A DNA stretch of 59,359 bases, taken from an uncultured cyanobacterium. GTDB taxonomy: Bacteria; Cyanobacteriota; Vampirovibrionia; Gastranaerophilales; Gastranaerophilaceae. This document shows positions 18,020-28,394 of the stretch, in pieces (within the stretch, counting starts at the first letter, position 1; each line of letters opens with the position of its first letter). The stretch covers positions 1 to 59,359 of the forward strand of contig CALYTW010000003.1 in assembly GCA_945487905.1 (NCBI GenBank). Reading direction: 5' to 3'. The position numbers and the translations under genes are program-made. The notes under the pieces are model-generated. The model ran no database searches, was not told the origin of the DNA, and worked only from the letters and a program-made list of their open reading frames with translations.

Positions 18020-18715
18020 ATGAGTATTATTAAAGATATTATATATTCTATTCTTGCGTTGCAGGAAAGGTTTTTGAGAGCGAAATTGAACAAAACACTC
18101 GGAGTAAAGAACCGTTCCAAACGAAAAAAATTCTTCCAAGACGGTTGTTTATTAAGTCTTGAATCTATTGCAGAAGAAGAAAAAAATAAAATGGAAGAAG
18201 AATTAACCCTTCTTTTGAAGCAAACAAATTATGAGCCTGAGAAGCTTTTAGAGTATATAAAAAAACAAGGAACTTCCGTTTATTACGTAGAAAGTTCAAA
18301 GCCTCTTTATTCAATAGGAGAAAACGAAGGCTTTATTTATCCCCAAAAAGGAGGAAAGGCTCTTTATCTTGCTACGCTTACAGGATTAGGATTTAAACTC
18401 AAAACAGATGAAATGTTTATTTTAAACAGAGGAGAGATTAATAAATTTTACTTTATCTACCACCTGTATAATTGGTATGCATATAAACACGGAATTTCCG
18501 GTATGGATTCAGATTCTATAAATATGCTAAATAAATACCTGTTTAACGCAACTGAAGAAGATATTAACAAACTCCAGCTTGCTGATATTTATAAGTTAAA
18601 AGATGCAATAAAACAAGATAAAGCATCTATCGAGTTTGTGTTTAAACTTTGCCGTGATTTAGAAGGTGCAAAAAAAGCCCTTGGTAAACTAAAAGATACA
18701 GGAGCAAACATTTAA
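18020..18715 (+). CDS. hypothetical protein
   Basis: Not recognised; 231 residues. The N-terminus is amphipathic and basic (about 1-40, many Lys and Arg), followed by an acidic helical stretch (SIAEEEKNKMEEELTLLL). A compact middle domain follows (SVYYVESSKPLYSIGENEGFI, GKALYLATLTGLGFKL) and a helical C-terminus. No catalytic motif is apparent. It ends just before a terminator shared with rpoC2 on the other strand. Confidence 0.65.
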   Translation: MSIIKDIIYSILALQERFLRAKLNKTLGVKNRSKRKKFFQDGCLLSLESIAEEEKNKMEEELTLLLKQTNYEPEKLLEYIKKQGTSVYYVESSKPLYSIGENEGFIYPQKGGKALYLATLTGLGFKLKTDEMFILNRGEINKFYFIYHLYNWYAYKHGISGMDSDSINMLNKYLFNATEEDINKLQLADIYKLKDAIKQDKASIEFVFKLCRDLEGAKKALGKLKDTGANI

Positions 18716-18732
18716 TTTATAAATTTTGATAC

Positions 18733-18766
18733 AAAAAAAGAGGTGGTATTAACCACCCCTTTTTTG
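18733..18766. terminator. terminator at the end of the rpo operon
   Basis: A run of A, then AGAGGTGGT and ACCACCCCT as stem arms with a short loop, and a T run. It works for the plus-strand unknown gene and, in reverse, for the rpoB-rpoC1-rpoC2 operon ending at 18779. Confidence 0.8.
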
Positions 18767-18778
18767 TTTTTGTTAACC

Positions 18779-21700
18779 CTATTCTTCGTCAGGAAGAATC
18801 GCATCAGATCCGCCAACCAATTCAGGAGAGCCAAACATACCCTCAATTTCTTCCAAAATTGCAGATGGTTTTCTTGCCTGATTTCTCTGCTGTGCAGCAC
18901 GTTTCTGAGCTTCTTTATCTCTTTCTTCATTTGCATATGTCAAATGATGGAAGCCTGTACCTGCCGGTATCAAACGACCGATAATGACGTTTTCTTTCAA
19001 ACCTCTTAACAGGTCTTTCTTACCGTCAACAGCTGCCTCTGTCAAGATTCTTGTAGTTTCTTGGAATGAAGCTGCTGAAATGAAGCTTTCGGTATTCAAA
19101 GATGCCTTCGTTATACCTAAAAGCATATATTCACAAGTTGCTTCCTGACCTTCGTGTTCCCTTACTGCCTTGTTTTCATTTTCAAAGGTCTGAACTTCAA
19201 CGAGTTCTCCGGGAAGAAGATTCGTATCACCTGAATCAACTACACGAACTTTCTTTGTCATCTGACGAACAATGATTTCAATATGTTTATCTGCGATTTC
19301 TACACCCTGCGAACGGTAAACTCTCTGTACCTCGTCTACCAAATATTGTTGAGCTTCTTCCGGCCCGCAAAGTCGTATTACATCGTGAGGATTCAAAGGC
19401 CCGCTTGTCAAAGGCTGACCTTTTTTGATTTTTTGTTTGTTCTGAACTACAATACTTGCATCAATTGCAAATTTGATTTCTGTCCTTGAACCTTCATCTG
19501 ATACAAGATAAAGTCTCGGAACGTCGTCTTCAATTTCAATTTCCGCAGTACCGTCTGTCTCAGCAAGAATCGCACAATCTTTTGGCTTACGAGCTTCAAG
19601 AAGTTCTTCAACCCTCGGTAAACCTTGAACGATATCGCCTGTTTTTTCTCTTTCAAATACCAAAGAAGCTAACATATCGCCTCTAAGTACCAGAGAACCT
19701 TCACTTACCTGCAACATTGTACCTGGACTTATTAAATAAGGACGACCGTTTCTTATTGTTACAGAGTTAGCTGAAACACCCACAACCTGACCTGAAACAG
19801 GAGCTGTTTCTCCCGAAGAAGCAAGCTCTGAGTCAAGTTTAATAAAGCTTCCTTTTTTAACAGAAGGTTTACTCTTTGTTGAAACAGTTGTTTCATAGTT
19901 TTCGCAGTTAAGAAGAAGTCTTCTGGATTCGCCTATATCGCCTTTAATAGAAGCGACACCGTCATTTATAGCCAAGACTTCTGTTTTCGCTACCGCTGTT
20001 TTAGGTTCAATTACTTGTCCGTTATCTACAAGAAGTGAGGTCTGTAATGAAGAATTCATCTTTGAATTACCTTCTTGTTCACGACGAACGATTAATGTTT
20101 CTAGTACAACTACCTTTAATTCGCCGTTGTCATCCAGTTCTACCAAGCCTTTAAGGTGTGATAAATAGCCTTGCATTTGAAGGACTAAAGATGTTCTTGT
20201 TAATGTTGCACCGTCAAGGTTTCTAACCCTTGCACCGTCCTTAAACTGTAATTGAGTTACAGGAACTATATTAATCAATTCATCAGTCGTATTGAATTTA
20301 ATTGATACTTCCTTAGGTTCAATGTACATTGGCTGAACAGGTCTAACCAATATTTGAACAGGTTTATCTTCAAGAGATTCTTCTTCAAGAGATGAAGCAT
20401 CAATATCTTCGTCCAAATCATCTATGTCTAAATCATCAAAGTCCATTTCCATTAAAGTTACAATAGAAGTCTCTTTTGCTTTGACTCCCTTTGCAATCGT
20501 AGTGCCTGCTTCAACAACAGCACCTTCTTCCACCTTGAGTTCTGAAATACTTGGAAGCGTATGAACCTCTCCGGGTCTGATTGTTACTTCGTGAATTACA
20601 TCATTGAACTCTTTGAATTCAACAACACCGTCAATATGGCAGTAAATGTCTTTTACAACCTCTGTACCTGCCGTAACAAAAGTACCGTTTTCAACCATCT
20701 TAAGTGTTGAATCTTTATTTATTTGATGTACTTCCTCAGGAACAAATACTATATTACCTGGCTTTGTAACAATTTGATTTTCATCAACTTCAATATCTAC
20801 ATATCTAATTTCGCCTGATGAAGAAACAGAACATTCATCATCAACAAGCTCTGCCAATATCATTCCGTTTTCAACAGTTGTATCTACCGGAGCTTTAACA
20901 ATATATTTTTCTCCTGATTTCTTAACCGTCCATAGCTGTTCCTTTTTAGTCTGTTCAAATTTAGCATTCTTAGGAGTCAAAGATGCTATTACAATCGTAA
21001 TTTCCTTACCATGAACAATCTTATTTACTTTATTCTTGCCGGATTTAACTGCTTCGATTTCTAAATCTTCAGCATATCTGACTTCTCCGCCATGTTCGGA
21101 TATCATCAATGTCTCAGCAAGTTTATCTCCTGCTTTTACTTTCTGTTCATTTTCAACAAGGACTTTTGAACCGCCAGGAAGATTATAAACATCTCCGCCT
21201 ATAATCCATACTATACCGTTTTTGTTTGCGGTTCGTGAAATATTACCCTGTCTGTCTTTCTTTTCGTCAGCCACAAAATCTTCAAAAAGAACTTCGCCTG
21301 ACATATCAGAGTTAATATCCTTTGTTGCTTTTTCCGTTAAACGACCGCTGTCATTTGCATTCGGTTTGTATTCTGCAAGCTTATATCCTTTTTCAACTTT
21401 TTGTCCTTCTTCAAAGAAAATAGTTGCACCCGCAGGTATATGATAAGATTCTGATTTCTTACCGCTTGATATTTCAATGTCAGCTTCATATATAGAAACT
21501 TTTACAATATCACCATGACGGGTTCTGAGTTCTCTTGTTTTAAGCTTAGTAGAAATTGTTCCTGCCAAATTTGCAGTAATTTCTCTTGTAGCTTCTTTAA
21601 CACCAACCGCACCACCTGTGTGGAAAGTTCTCATTGTAAGCTGTGTACCGGGTTCGCCGATTGACTGAGCTGCGATAATACCGATTGCTTCTCCAACATC

Positions 21701-22651
21701 AACAAGTTTTTGAGTTGTTAAAGCCCAGCCGTAGCATTTTTGGCAGACACCGTATTCCAAAGAACAGGTCAAACCTGAACGAACTTTTAATTCTGAAAGA
21801 TTCAAGTGTGCAATCTTTTTAAGATCTTTTCTGTCCATTGTTGTATTTTTTGCAACGAGAACGGTTTTTCCGTCTTCATCAAGAATGTCTTGAGCAACCG
21901 TTCTTCCCAGTAATCTGTCGATAAGTGGAACAATAACGGTATCACCGTCCATAATCGGCTTCATGTTAATATATTTTTCTCCGCCACAATCAGCATCTCT
22001 AATGATTACATCTTGAGCTACATCAACAAGTCTTCTTGTTAAATAACCAGAGTCAGCTGTCTTAAGAGCCGTATCTACAAGACCTTTTCTTGCACCATAA
22101 GATGAAATAATGTATTCCGTTACCGATAATCCTTCTTTAAAGTTTGATGTAATCGGCATGTCAACGATTTGACCTTGTGCATCAGCCATCAAACCACGCA
22201 TACCAACCAACTGTGATACCTGTGATAAGTTACCTCTTGCACCTGAGAATGCCATCATATAAACAGGGTTTAATTTATCGAAATTTTCAACAACTTGTTC
22301 GGTTAACTTAGCCGTTGTTTCTGACCAGGTATCGATAACTTTTGTATATCTTTCAACCTCGGTAATTTCGCCCTTTAAGTATCTGCTTGTTGACTTTTCA
22401 ATCTCAACTTCTGCTTCCTTCAAAAGGTCTTTCTTTGTTTCAGGAACAGTTAAGTCTGCAATAGAAATAGTTACACCTGAACGTGTAGCATACCTATAGC
22501 CCAAATTCTTAAGAGTATTTGCCAATTCAGCTGTTTTTGCGCCACCGTATTCCAAATACATTTGGGATAATAATTTTTTCAAACCGCCCTTATCCATTTG
22601 TTTGTTAATGAAATCAGGTGTATGAGTTTTGTATGTAAATGTGTTTTCCAT
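18779..22651 (-). CDS. rpoC2: RNA polymerase beta' subunit, C-terminal part (RpoC2)
   Basis: This is the C-terminal part of the split beta' chain (1,290 residues). It opens with segments following the active-site half (MAFSGARGNLSQVSQLVGMRGLMADAQG), then the zinc cluster CSLEYGVCQKC with GEAIGIIAAQSIGEPGTQLTMRTFHTGG of the bridge helix and trigger loop. A very long insertion of tandem beta-rich modules follows (about 360-1010), consistent with the cyanobacterial SI3 insertion, before VFEREKTGDIVQGLPRVEEL and the conserved C-terminus (LRGLKENVIIGRLIPAGTG). Within the insertion there is an acidic loop (about 731-757, DFDDLDIDDLDEDID). The split is natural: rpoC1 lies 47 bases upstream with its own stop and ribosome site. 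Confidence 0.96.
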   Translation of the reverse strand: MENTFTYKTHTPDFINKQMDKGGLKKLLSQMYLEYGGAKTAELANTLKNLGYRYATRSGVTISIADLTVPETKKDLLKEAEVEIEKSTSRYLKGEITEVERYTKVIDTWSETTAKLTEQVVENFDKLNPVYMMAFSGARGNLSQVSQLVGMRGLMADAQGQIVDMPITSNFKEGLSVTEYIISSYGARKGLVDTALKTADSGYLTRRLVDVAQDVIIRDADCGGEKYINMKPIMDGDTVIVPLIDRLLGRTVAQDILDEDGKTVLVAKNTTMDRKDLKKIAHLNLSELKVRSGLTCSLEYGVCQKCYGWALTTQKLVDVGEAIGIIAAQSIGEPGTQLTMRTFHTGGAVGVKEATREITANLAGTISTKLKTRELRTRHGDIVKVSIYEADIEISSGKKSESYHIPAGATIFFEEGQKVEKGYKLAEYKPNANDSGRLTEKATKDINSDMSGEVLFEDFVADEKKDRQGNISRTANKNGIVWIIGGDVYNLPGGSKVLVENEQKVKAGDKLAETLMISEHGGEVRYAEDLEIEAVKSGKNKVNKIVHGKEITIVIASLTPKNAKFEQTKKEQLWTVKKSGEKYIVKAPVDTTVENGMILAELVDDECSVSSSGEIRYVDIEVDENQIVTKPGNIVFVPEEVHQINKDSTLKMVENGTFVTAGTEVVKDIYCHIDGVVEFKEFNDVIHEVTIRPGEVHTLPSISELKVEEGAVVEAGTTIAKGVKAKETSIVTLMEMDFDDLDIDDLDEDIDASSLEEESLEDKPVQILVRPVQPMYIEPKEVSIKFNTTDELINIVPVTQLQFKDGARVRNLDGATLTRTSLVLQMQGYLSHLKGLVELDDNGELKVVVLETLIVRREQEGNSKMNSSLQTSLLVDNGQVIEPKTAVAKTEVLAINDGVASIKGDIGESRRLLLNCENYETTVSTKSKPSVKKGSFIKLDSELASSGETAPVSGQVVGVSANSVTIRNGRPYLISPGTMLQVSEGSLVLRGDMLASLVFEREKTGDIVQGLPRVEELLEARKPKDCAILAETDGTAEIEIEDDVPRLYLVSDEGSRTEIKFAIDASIVVQNKQKIKKGQPLTSGPLNPHDVIRLCGPEEAQQYLVDEVQRVYRSQGVEIADKHIEIIVRQMTKKVRVVDSGDTNLLPGELVEVQTFENENKAVREHEGQEATCEYMLLGITKASLNTESFISAASFQETTRILTEAAVDGKKDLLRGLKENVIIGRLIPAGTGFHHLTYANEERDKEAQKRAAQQRNQARKPSAILEEIEGMFGSPELVGGSDAILPDEE

Positions 22652-22698
22652 TTTATATTTCCCTTTTTTCCTTATTAGCTTACTATCACGTCAGTTTA

Positions 22699-24408
22699 TT
22701 ACGCCAATGCCTTTCTGACTGCTTCGTTAAATATTATTCTTCCGACTGTTGTTTCAAGCCTCTTACCCTTTTCGTCTCTTACAACAATCTTGTCGTGAAG
22801 AGTAATTACTTTAGCCTCCAAAGCAGATATTGCATCTTGGAAACTGTAGAAGTACGCTTTTACATCCATATCAGGATTTTTCATAATCGTAAGGTAATAC
22901 ATACCCAAAACCATATCCTGAGAAGGTGTAATAATAGGTCTGCCGTTTGCCGGAGCTAAAATGTTATTTGTTGCAAGCATAAGCATCCTTGCCTCTGTTT
23001 GCGCCTCTATTGAAAGCGGTACGTGAACAGCCATTTGGTCGCCGTCAAAGTCAGCATTGAACGCTGTACATACAAGCGGATGAAGCTGAATTGCACGACC
23101 TTCAACGAGTTTAGGTTCAAAAGCCTGAATACCTAATCTGTGAAGGGTTGGAGCACGGTTCAATAATACCGGATGTCCGTCAATTATTTCTTCCAATATA
23201 TCCCAAACCTTTGCATCTGATCTTTCGATCATTTTCTTTGCCGATTTTATGTTTTGAACATATCCTCTTTCTATTAATTTATTAACAACAAACGGTTTGA
23301 ATAACTCAATAGCCATTTCTTTCGGTAAACCGCACTGATTAAGTTTCAATGTAGGACCTACAACGATAACAGAACGACCTGAATAGTCAACACGTTTACC
23401 TAACAAGTTTTGACGGAATCGACCCTGCTTACCTTCAATAATATTAGACAATGACTTCAATGCTCTGTTATTCGGACCTACAACTGTTCTTCCACGTCTG
23501 CCGTTATCGATTAAAGCATCAACTGCTTCTTGAAGCATTCTCTTTTCGTTTCTTACAATAATTTCCGGAGCGCCCATTTCAAGAAGTCTTTGCAAACGGT
23601 TGTTTCTGTTAATTACACGTCTGTATAAATCGTTTAAGTCTGATGTCGCAAATCTTCCGCCATCCAGCTGAACCATAGGTCTTAAATCCGGCGGGGTAAC
23701 AGGAAGCACATCCATTACCATCCATGTAGGATCGGTTTCTGATGAAATCAATGAATCAAGAAGTCTTAATCTCTTAATTAATTTACCTTTTCTTTGAACT
23801 GAAGTTACACCGTTAGCTAATTCGCCTCTGATTTCTTCAGCCAGTTCATGGATATTTACTTCGGAAAGAAGTTCTTTAACAGCTTCCGCTCCGATACCAA
23901 CCTTTAATTGAGATTCCTCATTCTCCATTATAAAGTCTTCGTATTCTTCTTCGCTCAACAACTGTAATTTTTTGAACGGAGAATCTGCCGGGTCAATAAC
24001 TACATAGTTATTAAAGTATATAACCTGCTCCAAATCCTTCAAAGTCATATCCAAAAGCAGCCCAAGATATGAAGGTATACCTTTTAAGAACCAGATATGA
24101 GAAACAGGAGCTGCAAGCTTGATATGTCCCATTCTGTGTCTTCTTACCTTTGAATCGGTAACTTCAACACCGCATCTTTCGCAGATGATACCTTTATGAC
24201 GAACTCTTTTATACTTACCGCAATAGCATTCCCAGTCCTTTGTAGGCCCAAAAATCCTTTCGCAGAATAAACCGTCTCTTTCCGGTTTTAATGTTCTGTA
24301 GTTAATTGTTTCAGGCTTAGTAACTTCGCCGTGAGACCATTGAAGTATTCTTTCCGGAGATGCAATACTAATCCTGATATAATCAAAATAATCTATACTT
24401 GTTGACAT
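22699..24408 (-). CDS. rpoC1: RNA polymerase beta' subunit, N-terminal part (RpoC1/gamma)
   Basis: The N-terminal, active-site half of beta' (569 residues). The zinc ribbon is CYCGKYKR with CERCGVEV; the clamp and lid regions follow, then [16 protein letters not shown] with the three Asp residues that hold the catalytic magnesium, and [13 protein letters not shown]. The chain stops soon after VLGMYYLT and the short [11 protein letters not shown] tail, where beta' continues in most bacteria. This separate gamma-type subunit is diagnostic of Cyanobacteria sensu lato and plastids. It lies 101 bases after rpoB. AAAGGAG ribosome site. Confidence 0.97.
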   Translation of the reverse strand: MSTSIDYFDYIRISIASPERILQWSHGEVTKPETINYRTLKPERDGLFCERIFGPTKDWECYCGKYKRVRHKGIICERCGVEVTDSKVRRHRMGHIKLAAPVSHIWFLKGIPSYLGLLLDMTLKDLEQVIYFNNYVVIDPADSPFKKLQLLSEEEYEDFIMENEESQLKVGIGAEAVKELLSEVNIHELAEEIRGELANGVTSVQRKGKLIKRLRLLDSLISSETDPTWMVMDVLPVTPPDLRPMVQLDGGRFATSDLNDLYRRVINRNNRLQRLLEMGAPEIIVRNEKRMLQEAVDALIDNGRRGRTVVGPNNRALKSLSNIIEGKQGRFRQNLLGKRVDYSGRSVIVVGPTLKLNQCGLPKEMAIELFKPFVVNKLIERGYVQNIKSAKKMIERSDAKVWDILEEIIDGHPVLLNRAPTLHRLGIQAFEPKLVEGRAIQLHPLVCTAFNADFDGDQMAVHVPLSIEAQTEARMLMLATNNILAPANGRPIITPSQDMVLGMYYLTIMKNPDMDVKAYFYSFQDAISALEAKVITLHDKIVVRDEKGKRLETTVGRIIFNEAVRKALA

Positions 24409-24479
24409 TTTCTAATTTTCTCCTTTTTTTGAAAATGTATCGAGGTATGAATGTATAGCTGATTTGAATTATTACAAAA

Positions 24480-24508
24480 CCTCTATACCTCTATCCCTCC
24501 ATACCTCC
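24480..24508 (-). repeat. purine 8-base repeat between rpoB and rpoC1
   Basis: Read on the minus strand, the gap has three and a half copies of an 8-base unit (GGAGGTAT, GGAGGGAT, AGAGGTAT, AGAGG). Each resembles a ribosome site but none is followed by a start codon in place. A related piece, in opposite orientation, is at 24442-24449. Confidence 0.6.
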
Positions 24509-24509
24509 G

Positions 24510-27500
24510 TTATATTTCGCCCATGGTTGTTGAAGTCTCAAAGAAATTGATATTCAACAACTCAGAATCTATATCCGAAAGAGTTCTCTTCGGTGCAGAT
24601 TTTCTCAAATCGTCCATATCACTCATCAAATCTACTTCTGTACCATTTTTCTTAGCTACTGTTATATCCAGACCGATACTTTGCAATTCTCTTACAAGTA
24701 CCTTGAATGATTCAGGAATTCCGGGTCTAGGAATATTGTCTCCTTTAACGATTGCCTCGTATGCTCTGTTACGTCCGTTAACATCATCCGATTTGATTGT
24801 TAACATTTCTTGCAGAGTATAAGCAGCACCATAAGCTTCCAATGCCCAAACTTCCATTTCTCCGAATCTCTGTCCGCCAAATTGAGCCTTACCACCAAGA
24901 GGTTGTTGTGTAACCAATGAGTAAGGACCTGTTGAACGAGCGTGAATCTTATCGTCAACGAGGTGGACAAGTTTCAATATATATGAAAGACCAACTGCAA
25001 TAGGCTCATCAAATGGTTCGCCGGTTCTGCCGTCTATCAAGTAAACCTTACCGTCTTCTCTAACCCAATCACAGCCTGACTCTTTTATACCTCTTAAAAG
25101 TTCTGCCTTCGTAGCAATTTCGGATTGGTTTTCGCCGTATCTTTCATCAAATGAAGGTGCTTCATAATGTTCTCCGGTTAAGTATGCGGCAAGACCTAAT
25201 AAGCATTCATAAGTCTGTCCCACATTCATACGGGAAGGAACACCCAGCGGGTTAAGAACTATATCAACAGGAGTTCCATCTGGCAGGAATGGCATATCTT
25301 CCTTGGGCAATATTCTTGAAACAATACCTTTGTTACCGTGACGTCCTGAAAGTTTGTCTCCTACTGATACTTTTCTCTTTTGAGCTATATAAACTCTTAT
25401 AACCGTATTTGCTCCCGGTGGCAACTCATCGCCTTTTTCTCTGTCAAATACTTTAACATCGACTACACGACCGCCTTCTCCATGTGGTACTCTCAAAGAA
25501 TTGTCCTTTACATCTCTTGCTTTTTCGGCAAAGATTGCTCTTAAAAGTTTTTCTTCCGGCGGATGTTCGCTTTCGCCTTTAGGCGTAACTTTTCCAACCA
25601 ATATATCGTCTGCATAGACTCTCGCACCGATACGAACAATACCTCTCTCGTCCAAATGTCTCAAAGCTTCCTCTGAAACATTCGGAATCTCTCTTGTAAT
25701 TTCTTCCGGTCCAAGTTTTGTTTGCCTTGCATCTATTTCTAATTTTTCAATATGAACTGATGTAAATATATCGTCATGTACGCATCTTTCGGACAGCAGG
25801 ATAGCATCTTCGAAGTTATATCCTTCCCAAGGCATATAAGCGACTAAGATATTCTTACCGATTGAAAGTTCTCCACAGCTTGTAGAAGCACCGTCGGCAA
25901 TTACATCCCCCGCCTTAACCCTGTCGCCTTCGTTTACAATAGGCTTTTGGTTAATACATGTATCCTGGTTTGAACGTACATACTTCATTAATGTGTGTAA
26001 GTGCTGTTTTCCGTTTACATCGCAAATTACAATTTCTTCGCCGACTACTCTTTCAACAACACCATCAACTTTTGCACAAACAACCATTCCAGAGTCTTTT
26101 GCAACTCTTCTTTCCATACCCGTACCTACTACAGGTCTTTCTGTAATAAGAAGTGGCACTGATTGACGCTGCATGTTTGAACCCATCAAAGCACGGTTTG
26201 CGTCATCGTGTTCAATGAACGGAATCATGGATGTAGCAACAGAGATAATCTGTATCGGGCAAACACCGATAAAGTCAACCTTTGAAGCTTCACACATAAT
26301 AAATTCAGAACGATAACGAACAGGAACTTGCGCATCTCTGAACGTATTGTCTTTGTTCAATTTAACGTCAGCCGGCGCACAACGATAGTTCTCGTCTTCA
26401 TCCGCTGTCATATAAACAACTTCGTCAGTTACAACACCGTCTTTCACGACAAAGAACGGAGATTCAATAAAGCCATAGTCATTAACTCTTGCGTGAGTTG
26501 CCAATGAACCTATCAAACCTGCGTTCGGACCTTCAGGTGTTTCAATAGGACAAATACGTCCGTAGTGAGAAGGATGAATATCACGAACTGCAAATCCGGC
26601 TCTTTCTCTCTGCAAACCGCCGGGTCCTAATGCTGAAACACGTCTCTTGTGAGTCAATTCAGCCAGCGGATTGATTTGGTCCATAAACTGTGATAACTGT
26701 GAAGAACCGAAAAATTCCTTCAAAGAAGCAACCAACGGTTTAGTGTTCAACAAGTTCAACGGAGTTAAAGTTTCAGAATCTTGTAACGTCATTCTTTCTT
26801 TAACAATTCTTTCAACCCTTGAAAGACCAACTCTAAATTGATTTTGAAGAAGCTCACCGACAGAGCGGATTCTTCTGTTACCCAAGTGGTCAATATCGTC
26901 CAACGAACCTTCGTCATAAGTCAAGTTAATTAAATATTCTACAGAAGCTATAATATCCTCTCTTGTAAGAGTTCTTACATTGTTAGGAATATTCAAATTT
27001 AACTTTTTATTTAATTTATAACGACCTACACGACCTATGTCATATTTCTTGTCATCAAAGAATCTTGATTCAAGAATTTGACGTCCTCCTTGAGCTGAAG
27101 CAGGATCGCCGGGTCTCAATTTTTTGTATAAATCGATTAAAGCATCATCAGTAGTCTCTGTCGTATCTTTATCCAAGGTCTTTTTCAAAAATTCAAAGTG
27201 AGTGAATAAAGATTCCATTTCCGAAACTGTTATACCCATTGCCTTTAGCAAAGTCGTAGCAAGGATTTTTCTGTTTTTATCAATCTTAACGTGAATGATA
27301 TCGTTAGAATCTGTTTCAATCTTTAACCATGCACCTCTATTAGGAATCATTGTGGCATTATAAAGCCTTTTACCCGTAGGAGATACTTCCCTTTTGAAGT
27401 AAACACCTGGAGAACGAACAATCTGTGAAACGATTACACGTTCCGCACCATTTACAATAAAAGTACCTTTTTCAGTCATAGTCGGAATATCGCCGATATA

Positions 27501-27824
27501 GACTTCTTGTTCTTTAATTTCACCGCTGTCACGGTTAACCAAACGAACCATTACACGAAGCTGTTTTGCATAAGTTGCATCATGTATGCGAGCTTCCTCT
27601 ACTGTGTATTTTGCATTGTCAAACGTGTAGTTCGGCAGGAAGTGTAATTCCAATCTGCCTGTGTAATCCTTTATAGGAGAAAACGCAAGCAATTCTTCCT
27701 TCAAGCCCTCTTTTAAAAACCATTCAAATGATTTTTTCTGCACGTCAATTAAATCCGGTAAATCGTCAAGTCTGGTATTCGGTATACCCATTGGCGTTAC
27801 TCTTTTTGCATATTTTGTCGACAT
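24510..27824 (-). CDS. rpoB: RNA polymerase beta subunit
   Basis: Catalytic core subunit of RNA polymerase (1,104 residues). Landmarks: [20 protein letters not shown], the rifampicin-pocket region [22 protein letters not shown] with [57 protein letters not shown] and the C-terminal [14 protein letters not shown]. The length is like the compact cyanobacterial form. In the rifampicin cluster the Asp (FMDQ), His (THKRR) and Ser (RRVSALG) positions are the susceptible residues. First gene of the rpo operon; strong GAGGTGA ribosome site. Confidence 0.98.
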   Translation of the reverse strand: MSTKYAKRVTPMGIPNTRLDDLPDLIDVQKKSFEWFLKEGLKEELLAFSPIKDYTGRLELHFLPNYTFDNAKYTVEEARIHDATYAKQLRVMVRLVNRDSGEIKEQEVYIGDIPTMTEKGTFIVNGAERVIVSQIVRSPGVYFKREVSPTGKRLYNATMIPNRGAWLKIETDSNDIIHVKIDKNRKILATTLLKAMGITVSEMESLFTHFEFLKKTLDKDTTETTDDALIDLYKKLRPGDPASAQGGRQILESRFFDDKKYDIGRVGRYKLNKKLNLNIPNNVRTLTREDIIASVEYLINLTYDEGSLDDIDHLGNRRIRSVGELLQNQFRVGLSRVERIVKERMTLQDSETLTPLNLLNTKPLVASLKEFFGSSQLSQFMDQINPLAELTHKRRVSALGPGGLQRERAGFAVRDIHPSHYGRICPIETPEGPNAGLIGSLATHARVNDYGFIESPFFVVKDGVVTDEVVYMTADEDENYRCAPADVKLNKDNTFRDAQVPVRYRSEFIMCEASKVDFIGVCPIQIISVATSMIPFIEHDDANRALMGSNMQRQSVPLLITERPVVGTGMERRVAKDSGMVVCAKVDGVVERVVGEEIVICDVNGKQHLHTLMKYVRSNQDTCINQKPIVNEGDRVKAGDVIADGASTSCGELSIGKNILVAYMPWEGYNFEDAILLSERCVHDDIFTSVHIEKLEIDARQTKLGPEEITREIPNVSEEALRHLDERGIVRIGARVYADDILVGKVTPKGESEHPPEEKLLRAIFAEKARDVKDNSLRVPHGEGGRVVDVKVFDREKGDELPPGANTVIRVYIAQKRKVSVGDKLSGRHGNKGIVSRILPKEDMPFLPDGTPVDIVLNPLGVPSRMNVGQTYECLLGLAAYLTGEHYEAPSFDERYGENQSEIATKAELLRGIKESGCDWVREDGKVYLIDGRTGEPFDEPIAVGLSYILKLVHLVDDKIHARSTGPYSLVTQQPLGGKAQFGGQRFGEMEVWALEAYGAAYTLQEMLTIKSDDVNGRNRAYEAIVKGDNIPRPGIPESFKVLVRELQSIGLDITVAKKNGTEVDLMSDMDDLRKSAPKRTLSDIDSELLNINFFETSTTMGEI

Positions 27825-27924
27825 TAATTCACCTCATCTATTCTAATGGTGTACGCACTACTTATATTAACTATATTTTACAAATTTCGGACATAATTAT
27901 CCCATAGTTTAACCATGTTATCTT

Positions 27925-27952
27925 ATCGTACAACATCAAAACACAGAGTCAA
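27925..27952 (-). promoter_or_regulatory. candidate promoter of the rpo operon
   Basis: On the minus strand TTGACT (27952-27947) is followed, after 16 bases, by TACGAT (27930-27925). This gives a leader of about 95 bases before rpoB. It is the best match in the 237-base gap, but weaker alternatives nearer the gene exist. Confidence 0.4.
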
Positions 27953-27991
27953 CTTAATAAGCGTATTTTTTACAATTTTTCAAGCCTTATC

Positions 27992-28011
27992 GTTACAATT
28001 TGTTACAATTT
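27992..28011. repeat. tandem GTTACAATTT repeat
   Basis: Two adjacent identical 10-base copies, GTTACAATTT, lie in the divergent region between rpoB and the small winged-helix gene. They contain the TTTGTTACA motif seen upstream of several other genes here, so this may be a regulator site. Confidence 0.45.
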
Positions 28012-28067
28012 GAAAAAAATAATTTATATTTACTGCAAAAAAATGATAAAAATTATAAAATTTGAGT

Positions 28068-28073
28068 TATAAT
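28068..28073 (+). promoter_or_regulatory. -10 box six bases before ATG (leaderless start)
   Basis: A perfect TATAAT is followed by TACAGT and then ATG at 28080. Transcription would begin at or within a base or two of the start codon. No ribosome site precedes the ATG, which fits a leaderless mRNA. Confidence 0.55.
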
Positions 28074-28079
28074 TACAGT

Positions 28080-28394
28080 ATGAGTTCTCAAACAGAAGAC
28101 ACAGAATTAAAAGCGGTCGGTCTGGAACTCATGTTCCTTACCCCTGAAAAATACAGTAATACTAACGGTATTACTGCTGTTGAGCTTGCAAAACTTGTCT
28201 GTCTTCCTGTTGAAACCGTCAAGAAAAAGCTTAATATACTAAAAGACAAAAATATCGTTCGTGTAAAAGGAATTAATCCGAAATTCTGGCTTTTCGACGA
28301 ATATAACTTTCAACGGCTTGATGACGATGACGAAATATTTCATCTGCTTTGCAACTTTGATGACGTAGACTTTGAAAAATATTTTACTTATTAA
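28080..28394 (+). CDS. small winged-helix DNA-binding protein
   Basis: About 104 residues from ATG 28080 (MSSQTEDTELKAVGLE); the frame extends six codons upstream to a TTG but those codons overlap the TATAAT box. A winged-helix fold is suggested by NGITAVELAKLVCLPVETVKKKL (helix-turn-helix) followed by LKDKNIVRVKGIN (wing). The tail is acidic (RLDDDDEI, NFDDVDFEKYF). Ligand and targets unknown. It is divergent from the rpo operon, so it could act on the shared spacer; that is inference. Its stop codon overlaps the stop codon of the convergent dxs gene by sharing TTAA. Confidence 0.7.
   Translation: MSSQTEDTELKAVGLELMFLTPEKYSNTNGITAVELAKLVCLPVETVKKKLNILKDKNIVRVKGINPKFWLFDEYNFQRLDDDDEIFHLLCNFDDVDFEKYFTY

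Noticed and set aside
22699-24408. rpoC broken by a frameshift
   Set aside because: Both halves have their own ribosome sites and start codons, a 47-base gap and the known cyanobacterial split position, so this is a natural two-gene arrangement.
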